NCBI GenBank assembly: GCA_947247005.1
Contig: OX365955.1
Location: 46,541,822 to 46,605,821 of the forward strand
Reading direction: 5' to 3'
Length of the DNA stretch: 64,000 nt
DNA from: Spisula solida
Taxonomy: Eukaryota; Mollusca; Bivalvia; Venerida; Mactridae
Part shown: positions 24,342 through 36,596 of the stretch, piece after piece
Layout: each line of letters opens with the position of its first letter
Numbering within the stretch: position 1 is the first letter of the stretch
Program-made: the position numbers and the translations under genes
The notes under the pieces: model-generated
Databases searched by the model: none
Seen by the model: only the letters and a program-made list of their open reading frames with translations
What the model was told of the DNA's origin: nothing

Positions 24342-25517
24342 GTTAAGAATTTTCTCTTTTTGAAGCACAGTTTCTCAATATCTATCAGACATATTTACTT
24401 CAAACTGTTGTTCTTGATCTATATCAACATGTATTAAGTTAATTCAAAATTCGAAAGATAACTTCTGTTTCAACTGTTTAAGAAAAGTGTAGGAGTTGTC
24501 TCCCTTTGATCTCAAATATAATCTGAATTCTGGAATATTATTTCCAACATTTGGCGAAAAGAATATTTTGAGGTCTAACCATGGATTACCTACCTTCTTA
24601 CAGAGTCTTTGTTACACTTTTAGGCACACTGGTCAAGGATCCCAGGTCATACCAATTGCCTTGATTTCTATCACAGTTGTGTGTCTCCAAGTTGTTTTTT
24701 GGGACACCACACTTTCTTTTTCCTGCATAGTTTTGGGATTTATGTGAGACACGGTACATCCATCCAATATGGGTTAATGATATTCTTAATTAAAAGATTT
24801 AAGTTTCCAAAATGTTCTGTAGATCCTAGGCAGGACTTATGGTAAAATTATTAGAATTGAAGATATTTTCACTCAGAGAGTGTTACCTAGGACATTAGTG
24901 AAAGATCACATTGACATCTTAGTTCACATAAAGTATAGAACATCTAGGTTTTTTTCTAAGATTAATTTTATCTTTTATCTTGAGCTTACATACCTTAAAA
25001 TATTTCATACCTAAGGAAGTATTCCCTCAGAGAAATCTGTTTATATATTTTTCTCTCCACCCAGGCAGATATTATCGTTCCATGTAGAATACTTGCTGCC
25101 GGTAATCCTGTTTTACATTATTAATGACTGCCATTATATTTCACAGGGGCTTAAGCTCAGTTACTTCAGGAAGTTTAGGTTGGATGATTTTTGTCAGCGG
25201 TATGGCATAGAGTTAACGAGATACATGTTTTTGTGTCAAAAACCATTCTAATTATGTTTAATCCATTTATTCATTGATCAGCCTCATAGGATTTGTAACT
25301 ACATGTCTGAATAAGCAAACTTTTTATCACATAAAAACTTGATATTCCATGTGAGAACAAATGACGTAACAATGTTCTCCAACACGTGTGATAACAAATG
25401 CGTGACCTCATCAGTTTTTCGGCGCGAAAACGTAACGTCGCCGGCTTAAATACATTCTTATTGACGTTAACTTTTTGTATTGACTTGTTAACTATGGTAA
25501 TGTGATAAAAAGAATCT
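24342..25517. other. Intergenic DNA
   Basis: No gene is recognised. A diverged left part of the CCAGTCTG element (GGATTTGTAACTACATGTCTGAATAAG) appears near 25285; its right part resumes near 25640, so later DNA may have inserted between them. Confidence 0.35.
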
Positions 25518-25645
25518 GTCATTCGTTGTCTTTGAGATCAACATTTCTTAAACTCGTCATGAAAACAAATTATTAAACTGGCCAAAGGCTCGCTTAATAA
25601 CGTGTGTTTAACGTGAAATGTTGATCTCCAAAGACAACTCATGAC
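25518..25645. mobile_element. Short MITE with GTCATTCGTTGTCTTTGAGA ends
   Basis: Imperfect inverted ends of about 28 bases (GTCAT...AGATCAACAT and complement), 128 bp. One end of the same family, GTCATGAGTTGTCTTTGGAG, occurs alone at 35470-35500. Confidence 0.7.
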
Positions 25646-26078
25646 GTATCCTATATATATACTCCATACAGATTTCCAGCAATAGTTACTAATTATTTGT
25701 CCAGATATGTGCTAATTTCGCAGACTGGCCTAATGGCTTATAAGGTGGATGCACAGGTGTTGTCGACATTAACTTGATCTGAAGATTTTATTTCTACCCG
25801 TTAACTCACTGTTGCTCAAATGCCTGATGGCTTATAAGCATGCCTGGAGAGGTTTTACTCGCTTTTATGATCAAAAGACTTAAGCGATGTTCCAAAGATC
25901 AAAGTACTGAAGGTATTGTAAAGAATATATCCATTGAACTTGTGTAAGTGTATAATATGCTGTAATATAGACTGGTCATAAACATGTGTTAATCATTAAC
26001 AGTGATTCTCAAGGTTTGCTGTGAAGAACTAGTGAAGAACAAGAAGAAGATAATTGACAGTGTACTCTCACCTGTGTG

Positions 26079-26648
26079 GCCCTCTTCTAAGACACAACCT
26101 CTCGTCACTAACATCAGGTACGACCCTCTTCTAAGATACGACCTCTCATCACTAACATCCGTTACGTCCCTCTTCTAAGATACAACCTCTCATCACTAAC
26201 ATCCAGTACGACCCTCTTCTAAGATACGACCTCTCATCACTAACATCAGGTACGACCCTCTTCTAAGATACAACCTCTCATCACTAACATCCGGTACGAC
26301 CCTCTTCTAAGATACGACCTGTCATCACTAACATCAGGTACGACCCTCTTCTAAGATACAACCTCTCATCACTAACATCCGGTACGACCCTCTTCTAAGA
26401 TACGACCTCTCATCACTAACATCCGGTACGACCCTCTTCTAAGATACGACCTCTCATCACTAACATCAGGTACGACCCTCTTCTAAGATTCGACCTCTCA
26501 TCACTAACATCCGTTACGACCCTCTTCTAAGACACAACCTCTCATCACTAACATCCGGTACGTCCCTCTTCTAAGATACGACCTCTCATCACTAACATCC
26601 GGTACGACCCTCTTCTAAGATACAACCTCTCGTCACTAACATCAGGTA
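26079..26648. repeat. 44-bp minisatellite, about 13 units
   Basis: Tandem units containing ACGACCCTCTTCTAAGATAC and CTCATCACTAACATC with a few variable bases (CAGG, CCGG, CCGTT). No long open frame. Confidence 0.92.
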
Positions 26649-27294
26649 TGTCATACCATATACTCAAGTATGTCTTACCGTATACATGTAGTATAAAAAT
26701 ACTGTAAACCATGAACAATTTTTTCGCGTGATTTAGTTTTGTGGAGTTCGCAATGGTAGAATTTTCGTGAAATTAAGTTGCAACGAAAGTGTTAAAAACA
26801 TTAATATGGACATTGCGGGAAACTTAAAATCGCGAAAATATGTAGTGGCAAATATGCCCACGATCAGCAAAATGCGAAATAGTTAGTTCATGTATTTGCA
26901 AAAGTAAATTGGTTTACAGTACTGTTGGAAAAAACAGACTTCAGAGTATAAGAGCAAATTAAACCGGATCACTATTTGAAGCAACACTATAAGTAAAATC
27001 TATCAAATGTTCCATGATGGTTGCATTCTGAGCATGGCATTGAAAGAGTGTGAGTATGATTGATGGTTATACCACATTGTGAAATATGAGCCTGGTTATT
27101 TCTGGTTACTATGATACTAATGGACAGTTAATGAAATGGAGCATTATACTGCTGAGATGATTAGAACAGATAGGAGGTGTGTTACCCATCCATGAAGGTT
27201 AGAAGTTACAGGCTAGATATCCCAAATATTGACCAAACATACTGTAAATTGGTAATTGTTTGTGTGAGGATTTTTTTATTTTTAATTTAAAATG

Positions 27295-27428
27295 CCGAGC
27301 ATAGCCTTTATTTGCCAGTCAGTTTTCTGCTGAAATATGGCAGGCATATGAGTGCCTCCACCCGTATTTGAAACCAGGTCGCCTGATTAGACGGCAAGCA
27401 AGCTAACCATTGAGCTAGGGAGGCACAT
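27295..27428 (-). mobile_element. tRNA-derived SINE (copy 1)
   Basis: On the minus strand the head carries an A-box-like TAGCTCAATGGTTAGC and a B-box-like GGTTTCAAATAC, followed by GGGTGGAGGCAC and a tail ending GCTATGCTCGGCA. The tail is the same as in the plus-strand copy at 55818-55945. Confidence 0.68.
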
Positions 27429-27469
27429 AATCTCACACCCAATGACTCTCACAAAATGTCATGTTTGTT

Positions 27470-27695
27470 TGTTTATTAGGGTTTAACACTGTTTCTCAAT
27501 AAATTTTCAGTTAGATGATCAACTGACCAGTTTTCCTTAACCAAATCCTTACCAGTACTTGAACTTCCAGAATGAACTGTAAAATTTTCCTGGAAGGGTA
27601 TGACCTGCCACAAATAACAATCGAAACCCAGATCGCTGGGTTACGAATCTAGGACATTTTATACCACTGGACCACATCTGCAGCTCACTTAATTG
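27470..27695 (-). mobile_element. tRNA-derived SINE, different family
   Basis: The minus strand shows TGGTCCAGTGGTATAAAATG (A box) and GGGTTTCGATTG (B box) about 40 bases apart, followed by an unrelated body that ends in AAACCCTAATAAACAAAC with a polyadenylation-like signal. Confidence 0.55.
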
Positions 27696-27756
27696 ATGTA
27701 GTTAAGAATTTGTGAAGAATAATTTATGTGAATAATTTTGGATAGGCATACAATAT

Positions 27757-27908
27757 CAGTCTGTGAATTCAGGATTTGTAACTACTTGCCGAATCGGCAA
27801 AACTGAATTAAGATTTCTATATACTCTATATGCATAATTGCTGCAGAAGTTACTGGCCCGAATCAACAATAACTTGTCCCAGACATGTGCTAATTTCGCA
27901 GTTTGCGT
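27757..27908. mobile_element. MITE, CCAGTCTG family (copy 1)
   Basis: CAGTCTGTGAATTCAGGAT at the left and GTGCTAATTTCGCAG at the right, with central phrases TTGCCGAATCGGCAAAACTG and TCTATATGCATAATTGCTGC. A cleaner copy lies at 63693-63849. Confidence 0.65.
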
Positions 27909-28484
27909 ACTTCCAGACACATTTTACATCTTTTTGTTTGCAGATCTATGACAGAAGCTGAATGATGGTAAATAGTCACAAATTTCTTGTATTTACATTG
28001 AACTTGCTAATATTTGCGAAAAATTACTGCATCAGGAAAATGTCCAAGTTGACCATATTTAAGGCATATATTAGTCTGGTGTGTAGTTTGGTCATACCCA
28101 TGGTGGTAGTGATGTCACATTTTTAGCAATATGTGAGTGCCTATTTGTATTATGTGTCAGAAAGCAATATCATTAATTTGTTTACCATGAATGATTGTGA
28201 CAATGATGGTAGATTGTGATATCTCGGTGTGAAGCATTTGGTGGTATTTTCAATACTTGTATGTGTTCGATCAGGGTTAGTGGATGTTGGATGCTGGCTT
28301 AGAATGAGAAGGTCTTACGACCCATACATATTTGAAATTGCATCACAAGGCGATTCTTATGAGCCTATTTCCATGAAAATCGGAACAGGTCATGTTGACC
28401 AAACTGAAGATGAAAATGCTTGTTTTTCCATCAGTAAAGAGTAGTTTTCATACAGTTGTTCTCATTTTCTCAAAATAGCGTTTT

Positions 28485-28773
28485 TATGCCCCCGTATCGA
28501 TAGATTGGGAGGCATATAGTGATTCACCTGTCCGTTCGTCCGTCCGCCCGTTCGTCCGTCCTGGTTAACCCAAATTGACCGTTTCTTCTAGCATTAATAT
28601 GGCTTGCTACAAAGCTTTCATACTTGCATGGATGTTGTATATGAACACTCTCCACGCGCCTGTATCACCTGACCCCATTTTGACCTTCACCTTGACCTAA
28701 TTTTGGACTTAGACTTATTTATGGACAAGGCTTCCACAGGGGGCATAAGCGTTTATTGAACGCAGTCTTGTTT
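28485..28773 (+). mobile_element. Hairpin-headed repeat, family A (copy 1)
   Basis: Starts with the hairpin TATGCCCCC / GGGAGGCATA around TATCGATAGA, then a CGTCCG array, a body with AACCCAAATTGACCGTTTCT and CACCTTGACCTAATTTTGG, and ends GGGGGCATAAGCGTTTATTG. The terminal GGGGGCATA repeats the hairpin arm. Other copies: 36446-39902 (split) and 48235-48538. Confidence 0.85.
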
Positions 28774-29337
28774 GTACTTAAGACCTTCCTCTTCTAAGAC
28801 AGCAATATAGTTTGATTTTTCTGACCTGTCGCAGGTCATCTGCTTGTCCGTTAGTAATGCACACAGCCAATTTCACAGACAGGTATGTGCCCCTACACAA
28901 TCCCTTAAATTGTAATTGACTTGTATGAAATTAACCATTATACATTTAACGACTCTACCTGTTCTATTGCATCAACCCATCCAATCAATATTCAATGTCA
29001 AAGTACCTGCCACGGTGCTAAAAAAATTGACTTATACAGTTCATGTATTTGTAAGTAACTGCCATTTTATTGATCATAATATTATTTATATTTCCAGATG
29101 AACTGATGAAGACTTTATGATTCCCCGTGGAGAAGTTTCTACAAGGTATGTTTAACATTTCAAACTTTCCAAATGACAAAGTGGGTGTGAGTATCCCTTG
29201 TCTTGTGTTGGCACTCTTTCTTTTAAAGGAGAGATTGGATGACGGAATGGGGTGGCGTGACAAGTCTCAAAATTAAATCTCAGTATCACTTTGAAGGGGT
29301 CAATGGTATTCACCTAAAAAAGGAAAAAATACACTTA
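28774..29337. other. Intergenic DNA between repeats
   Basis: No gene or repeat is recognised. Short open frames have no family features. Confidence 0.35.
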
Positions 29338-31261
29338 GTCCGGCAGATAAACGGCAATTTTTATGGTAACCGTGCAATGTCTTCTATACAAAATGTTTTT
29401 GCATTTTCATGTTCTTTGGACAATACTATAACAGAATCCGAATGATGCCACCTTGTCATCATTGAGCAATTCTCACAATGAGGCCCCAAAGGGGTATATG
29501 TTTTTTTCTCGAATTAATCGGTATATATACATTACTATTCAATCAAATGTGAATCAAAACACCTTAAGTGTGATTGTATTGTGTTAGATAATGCGTTACA
29601 TCAATATATACAACTTTTATACTAATAAAATGTGGAAATGAGGCCCCATTTGTGGCTTAAACATAACCTGAGGCCCGGTATTACACACACGTATTAGTTA
29701 AATAAATAAATGAATACATGTAGAGTAAATATCTCTTTATATTGCTAATTAATAATATATTCAATGCCTTTGATAAGTATAAGGAACATGCAATACATTG
29801 CTTAATATTTTGTTAATGACAATCGAGGCCCTGGTAAGGGTTAATGTATGAGACAATCTTTCAAATAATGTTCTATTTCTTCTGTATTTTAGAAAAGGAA
29901 CGTTAACCATAACTTGAAGTTATATAAGTTAATTAAGTTATAGAAGTAACATGTTCTGAATTGGTAAACTAGGGAAATGAGGCCCTGCTTGGGTGTTGAA
30001 CTATAAATTACGCTTTTATCCCAAAACAAATGTTAATATTTCATAATACATTGTACTTGTAATTTGAAATCATATATGAAGTGTCTATGTGTTGTAGCAT
30101 GCCTATAAGTAAATGACATAGATAAGTATAAACAACCTGAATAGCATGGCTAAATTGCATGGCTTAATATTTTATTTCATGAAATTGCAGCCATAATAAG
30201 GGTAAATTTAAATGTTACAATGTATCAAAACTTTCAAGTAATGAAACTGTTATTATTTACAAAATAGTACAACGAGGACATGGGTCTCTACTAATGATTT
30301 TAAACTACAAAAGAAGCCTTAGACAAAGTTCAACAAACATTTCCTTGTTATCAAGCAATTAAAAAATCTACTAATAATTCAAATACGGCTTGATGAATAA
30401 AGGTAATTTGAGATATCAAGCCTGAGGCTGGTATCTTCCTACCAGTATAGTCTCTATAAATTATACTGAACATGGTCCTCACCATCACCGACTACTGTTA
30501 TGCGAGTACCTTTATAGTATTTAAAAAGGACAATACTAGTCGGACAGGGAAGACAGCACTCGTCAGAAACAAAAAGCATGAAACACTTTTAAGCTACAAA
30601 ATACCCCTGTATTTAAGTAATTCCAAGCTATATCAAGATCCCATGACAACCCATTCCGATCGCCATGTACAGTACCGCTATTTCTCTACGCCACCACCAA
30701 ATATGACTTTTCGTATGTACTGCAATTCCATGTCAATGGATAATTCACCACCGCCAAGTGCAACCATTCATACATAGATAAGGTACGCAACACAGTGTCA
30801 AGCTATACAATATATTCAGTCTTGAATAAAGCATCTACCATTAGTTCAGTCAAGCCTTATACTAGTATTTATAGGGAATTGCCACTGCCGACTGTGTACA
30901 GTCCTGGCTCTACATATCACTGCAAGCTACATATGCATGGGACGTTTAAGTACTAAACACTGACCAACACAACCATTCATGGTTATGTTGGGACCCCAAA
31001 AGGCAATAACAAATCTGACAGGGAAGGTTACTATAGGCTCAACATAAACATCACCTATTAACTAATGATAATTGCGTGGCAGTTTACAAATATTGCACTC
31101 AGTAGTGCCTGGATTCAATCGGGGATGGAATATTTATGTGATGTATCGTATGGGATTGGAATAGATTTACTTGGTAAGTTAGTGAGTTCGCCATAAATAT
31201 GGGTGACATGGCATATTTTGCTGATGGTGGACCTTAGGGGATTATGTGAAGCCTCGAGTAT

Positions 31262-31400
31262 ATAGCGGCGATAGCTCACTGCTAATGCACTGGGCTGGCG
31301 ATACAGAGGTCGTTGGTTCAATTCTCGACATGGGAACTGGACATTCCTGAAATTCTATTTGTAATATTTCCCGCTATATATGGCCAAATGGACTGCAAAG
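31262..31400 (+). mobile_element. tRNA-derived SINE-like sequence within T2
   Basis: GATAGCTCACTGCTAATGCA resembles an A box and GGTTCAATTCTC a B box 40 bases downstream, with ACAGAGGTCGTT before it. The spacing fits a tRNA head, but the cloverleaf is degenerate, so a functional tRNA is unlikely. Confidence 0.5.
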
Positions 31401-31925
31401 TATCTGGTTAAGGGTGTCAAAAAGCTGTGTATCGATGCTATACATCGGACAAATTAAAGAACCGGGCTGTGCATTCGAAAAAAGAGCTAGACACACTTAT
31501 GCAGCGCTGGGCCTGCCTGTATCTAACGTCTCAATTTCCCTTCCGTTGGGCTTTCTCTCGGTCTGCTGTATCTGCACTGGTAGAGGATGCACATGCGCCC
31601 TTGTGGCTGCAACACTATGTAAAGCGCATTGGATCGTGTTTCGCATGAAAACCACCGTATATAATCTGGTATCAATATTCACTTACAGTAAACGACGGTA
31701 GTGACTATAGTGTACACAATGGGGCATTGTACGGTTGCACTCTCATATAATGAGTTCCTCATAGGGCTTGCAGTGGCTGTACGTCGTGGCCGTGTGTAAT
31801 CCGATATAGCTTGCGGTGTCTGCAGTGAATAGCAGTGATGAACATTATGCATAAAATGGTTGTACTCTGCTGTGGTAAGGATTACATACCGGGTAGGGCA
31901 TATCATCTCTGACACAGTTTGGTAA

Positions 31926-32068
31926 AATGACTATCTGTAAATTTTTTCGTTAATTAACTCCTACAGACCAAATCTGTCCGCTATTTGTAGTAGTAAAATC
32001 ATTATAAGATATTTAAATTTGAGTGTAAGTGTAAGCTATCCGTAAGTGCTATGATAAAACAGAATACC
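31926..32068. mobile_element. Partial MITE, GGGTACTG family, nested in T2
   Basis: Contains CCTACAGACC, ATTTAAATTTGAGTGTAAGT and CCGTAAGTGCTATGATAAAA, matching the right arm of the elements at 32948-33184 and 44478-44720. The left arm is decayed. Confidence 0.55.
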
Positions 32069-32947
32069 GGAGTCTATCAACTCATTCCGGGCCTCAGTTG
32101 ATTATTTCATTTCTATGTATTATTTAGTTATGTATACTTAACAATACTATAATTTAATTAATCAGTAAAATCTAATGTCTGATATGTTGAAATGGTTAAT
32201 TAAACAGGGACTATTTACCATTCTTGTCTTATTTCTAGTTTAACACGCATACAGGGCCTCATTGCCATATTTTACTTTTTCCAAATGTACCACACGAATA
32301 GTTCGATTACATGGTAATAGCAATAAAAGTACAGTCAAAATTGCATGCCTTAAAGTATAAGATAATAAAACATTTCTTGACATCGATTTTGGAGAATTTC
32401 ACTATTTTTTCTATATTTGGATTTACCATTTATAGGGCCTCAATTTAAGAAAATGAAATATTTAGCAATGCAATGTAGGCTGTTTATGATTGCCAGTGAT
32501 ACTAAATTCAATGTTAAGTATCAATATAATGAAAAACATGGTACCATGTATCATGAACAGACTTTATTCATATGTTTGTCTAAAAAGGGGCCTCATACAA
32601 GACGTAAAACGTCAGCAGGGCCTCATTTCCACATGTTAATATTATAAATAATATATAATTTGATGCAACTTATTATTTAACACTATATAAACAACATTTA
32701 ATGTGTCTTGCTTTACCTTCGTCTAAACGATAATGTACTAATACAGCTTAATTCATGAAAGTTCATGTACCCCTTTGGGGCCTCATTGTGAGAATTGCTC
32801 AATGATGACAAGGTGGCATCATCCAGATTATTTTATGGTATTGTCAGGAGAATATGAAAATGCAAAAACATTTTGTATAGAAGACATTGCACGGTCCATT
32901 GCAAGTTCTGCCGGACTAACTGAAAAAATTATATATTTGAAACACCT

Positions 32948-33184
32948 GGGTACTGTTTTATCAAAGCACTTACGGAAAAGCGTAAACTTGGATCAAATTT
33001 CAATTGTTTATAATTTGCTTAAAATTACGATGTATGGTTAATGGAGCTGCAATACTTAATTATTGAGTTAAAGAATTCCTACAAACCATGTCCGTCACGA
33101 ATTTGCAGTTGTGAAAGGTTTATAAAGAATTTAAATTTGGGTGTAACTTTACGATTTCTGTAAGTGCTTTGATGAGACAGTACC
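32948..33184. mobile_element. MITE, GGGTACTG family (copy 1)
   Basis: The left arm GGGTACTGTTTTATCAAAGC, ACTTACGG, CGTAAA recurs inverted at the right end (TTTACGATTTCTGTAAGTGC to CAGTACC). It lies 31 bases beyond the right end of T2. A second copy is at 44478-44720. Confidence 0.8.
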
Positions 33185-33189
33185 ATTGG

Positions 33190-34805
33190 GGGTCCATTGG
33201 CCCATTGCCTTAGCAAACTGCTACTGAGCACCTTTATTCAGTTACCTCTGTTTCGATTAAATAAAGTAGACTTTGATTACCTCCCTTGAAAAGCACTTTG
33301 ATAATGAAACACTTTGCTAGGTTAACAGACTTCTATTGTCAGAGATTTTCGTTAGTTATATGTTTTGCGACAGTGGTGCGGAGATTTGTCCCTAGACAGG
33401 ACTTATAATGCCTGTGTGCTTTAAGAAGATTAAAGTCATTTAGCAAATCGGTTTCACCATCAGTTTATGACTGAAATAAAACATATCACTTAACATAGCA
33501 ATAGACATATGATATGGGGATGAATAAAACCTATGAAGTACAATATAACTGAACGAAATGGAATTGCTTCTCAGACTTCTGTGTTTAATGAAATTGTATC
33601 TTGGCTATAATGGTACATTCGAATTATCTCTTGTCTTATTGAGTGATGTTAAAAACTTTCATTCCGGTCAACGATCATATTTATCTCCCTTGCATCTCGG
33701 TCTCGATATGACAGATTATAGTTTACCCTACTTTTTAGTCCAATCAAAAGCTAGGGATTTTAATTTTTTTAGACCACTAATCCATTTTATTTCTGCAATG
33801 GGCACAATATCCATTAAATAAATCTGTTTAGTTGGACATTTTGGCTGTTTCCAAATACGGAAAACTGAACCTGCCAATCAATAAGGGCTATTCAATTCAG
33901 TTTAGGCTAATGCGTAGAAAACAGTATTTAATTGTAGTGATGCTATTGCAGTTTGACCTGCTAAATATAATGAAGAGATCCTTTCCAATGCACTTTCTGT
34001 AACAACCCTACAAAATTGAAATTTTACCAATATCACTAAATTTAACGCCCACTAAAATGCATGTTGTAGAATACTGTATGTTGATATTTTTTGCCACTTT
34101 CTTATAACTGATACGGTATTGTCTTCCTAAAACAAATTAGTTGCTAAGCGAATGTCTTAACGAGATTTTGAGATTCAATTTTCTTGATACGTAGCTGAAA
34201 CGTATTTGACTTGATGAAATCTTCGGCTAGTTTTGAATGATTCGAGTGAAAATCTATGTAAGGAAATGTGTATGAATCAATATGTCTGAGTAGGAAGAAA
34301 ATCATACGGAAGATACGCTTTGAAATACCGTAAAATCTTTCTCTTTCGCTTGTAATGTATTTTTCATTGATTTCCTTATAACGAACTCTTCCCTAAGGTC
34401 CGGAAATTGAACCCAGAAATTACATACAATTCCTTCCCCTTTCAGACCTAATTGGATGATAATTTAACAATAAATTGATAATACAGTAGTCAAATATCTG
34501 TTACACGGTTTCCTCTGATTAATGAGTTTTTAATATAAAGTAATTACCATTAACACTTAGTTGTAATCAATAAAAGACCAAGAACATGTTATAAGAAAAT
34601 TGGTATCTGTTTTCATTCATTTTTTTTTGCCGGGAATAATCATTCTTCTAAAAGCTGTTCTTACATTGGTATTTATCATGTTTTATGTATGTTATTGTAA
34701 AATAATTAATTTTTGTGTTCATTTAATTTTAGTGTATTTTGGTAAAATCCAAATTTCATTACAAGAAAACGTAGAGAAACACATTTTTACGTAATTTAAT
34801 AGTCG
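33190..34805. other. Intergenic DNA
   Basis: No gene, RNA or clear repeat is recognised. Short reading frames such as 33558-33821 have no family features. Confidence 0.35.
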
Positions 34806-35203
34806 ATTTAATTATCTCCCTATACTTTTTTCCTGATCATCCAGTAAATAGACTAAATACAAAGAATTAGTATGTTTTTCACAAACAACCTCTACTTGAC
34901 CACAGAATGTCAGCTATATTTGTCGAAATAGTATGCCAAAAATCTCATTTACTAAAATGTATGGATGACAAAATACTAATTTTGCAAGAGTTGCTCCCCT
35001 TTAACTTTAAATTATGCATTTATTGTTTACATTTCGTAAGTTTGTTTACAAATCAACTTGAGGCTTTATTTCGTTTTCTTCCATATTAGGGTGTTTTCCA
35101 CCTTTGGGACTCAACTAAAGTGCTCAAAATGCATCATTTTTCAGACGGTTAGCAAAGTTATTGGTTTTTGAAAATAGCCATTTAAGGCATAATGGGATTT
35201 TAA
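34806..35203 (+). mobile_element. MITE, 373-bp family (copy 3)
   Basis: An unbroken copy, slightly diverged from 2802-3174. It contains CTCATTTACTAAAATGTATG at the position where T1 has inserted in copy 2, and so serves as an empty site. Confidence 0.82.
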
Positions 35204-35567
35204 GCATCTGATTTGTATTTCTAGGGTAAATTAATCCAACTATTAAAATTAAACCGTATCAATGATAATGATTTTACAAAGACTTGCAGTATTGATTAAA
35301 AACTTCCAGATGTATTGGAAATAACATGACTTCTGTCTTAAAATTTGATTTGCTTCTAAAATGATTTATTATCTTTATGAAATTCATTGTCTGTCTTATA
35401 TTCTAAGGTCTGAAATTCTCCCAAAAATTGTATCATTTCGACGTCCACTGAAAGATATATATAAGATCCGTCATGAGTTGTCTTTGGAGATCAACATAAT
35501 TTTCTTCAACGAATCTAGATAACAGGTAATTAAGCAAGCATTTGGTAATGAAATGTCTGTTGTGTGG

Positions 35568-35779
35568 TATAGTCCAGTCAGAATAAAAATCAGTGACGCA
35601 GCGGTCGAGTCCACTATAACGGTGTAAAACCAATTATAAAGGCTTATACTGTACAAACAACTATAATTTCAATGCTAAACTAACATACAAAACTTCGCTC
35701 TCCCTGTTTAGACAATGGTTGTGATTTTTTGCGTACACAAACTGCAACATCACTGTCACAATATCCTAACTGGACTATA
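35568..35779. mobile_element. MITE, TATAGTCCAGTCAG family (copy 1)
   Basis: TIRs TATAGTCCAGTCAG and CTAACTGGACTATA; 212 bp. Internal phrases GCAGCGGTCGAGTCCACT and TATAATTTCAATGCTAAAC recur at 45121-45335 and 45668-45870. Confidence 0.8.
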
Positions 35780-35799
35780 GTTTAGTTATAATGGTATAC

Positions 35800-36296
35800 C
35801 GTTGACAGTTGATACACTTTACTTAACTGTCAACATTGATACACTTAATATACTGTTGACAGTTGATACACTTTACTAAACTGTCAACATCTGATACACT
35901 AAATATACTGTTGACAGTTGATACACTTTACTTAACTGTCAACATTGATACACTAAATATACTGTTGACAGTTGATACACTTTACTAAACTGTAAACATC
36001 TGATACACTAAATATACCGTTGACAGTTGATACACTTTACTAAACTGTCAACATTGATACACTAAATATACTGTTGACAGTTGATACACTTTACTTAACT
36101 GTCAACATTGATACACTAAATATACTGTTGACAGTTGATATACTTTACTTAACTGTAAACATCTGATACACTAAATATACCGTTGACAGTTGATACACTT
36201 TACTAAACTGTCAACATTGATGCACTTAATATACTGTTGACAGTTGATACACTTTACTTAAATATATTGTCGACAGTTGACAACTGATACACTATT
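35800..36296. repeat. 54-bp minisatellite with a hairpin in each unit
   Basis: About nine units of GTTGACAGTTGATACACTTT, then ACTTAACTGTCAAC and TTGATACACTAAATATACT. GTTGACAGTT and AACTGTCAAC within a unit are exact reverse complements, so each unit can form a 10-bp stem. Spacer length varies by one or two bases. Confidence 0.88.
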
Positions 36297-36445
36297 ATAA
36301 TACTATTTACACTTGTCAATACATTCAGATGGTGTTTGCAGGTGAAGAATGAAGACTTTGTTCAATAACTGTAAAACTGTGTCGTTGCTGATGCTGACAA
36401 TAATAACCAACATTAACCTTTTAATCTTAAAAGTTAAAAACTTTA

Positions 36446-36596
36446 TATGCCCCCCCTATCGATAGATGGGGAGGCATATAGTGATTCACCTGTCCGTCCG
36501 TTCGTCCGTCTGTCTGTTCGTTCGTCCGTTCGTCCGTCCGTCCTGGTTAACCCAAATTGACCGTTTCTTCTAGCATTAATATGGCTTGCTACAAAG
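36446..36596 (+). mobile_element. Hairpin-headed repeat family A, left part (copy 2)
   Basis: TATGCCCCCC hairpin and CGTCCG array, ending at GGCTTGCTACAAAG where the LTR element starts. Continues at 39741. Confidence 0.85.

Larger units (their letters stand above)
29338..32916. mobile_element. T2: 3579-bp TIR element with mirrored GAGGCCC arrays
   Basis: Ends GTCCGGCAGA in inverted orientation, each next to TA. Imperfect TIRs extend about 160 bases, including GTGCAATGTCTTCTATACAA and CACCTTGTCATCATTGAGCA in both ends. GAGGCCC occurs forward at 29480, 29640, 29670, 29825 and 29979, and reversed (GGGCCTC) at 32089, 32254, 32435, 32588, 32618 and 32778, so the two ends mirror each other. No transposase is recognised. 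The superfamily is undetermined. Confidence 0.82.

Noticed and set aside
31262..31335. Functional tRNA gene
   Set aside because: A and B box-like sequences are present but no proper acceptor stem closes; a SINE head fits better.
31414..31701. Overlapping open frames of 73-95 codons inside T2
   Set aside because: Neither frame carries a recognisable motif; both could be chance or decayed insert.
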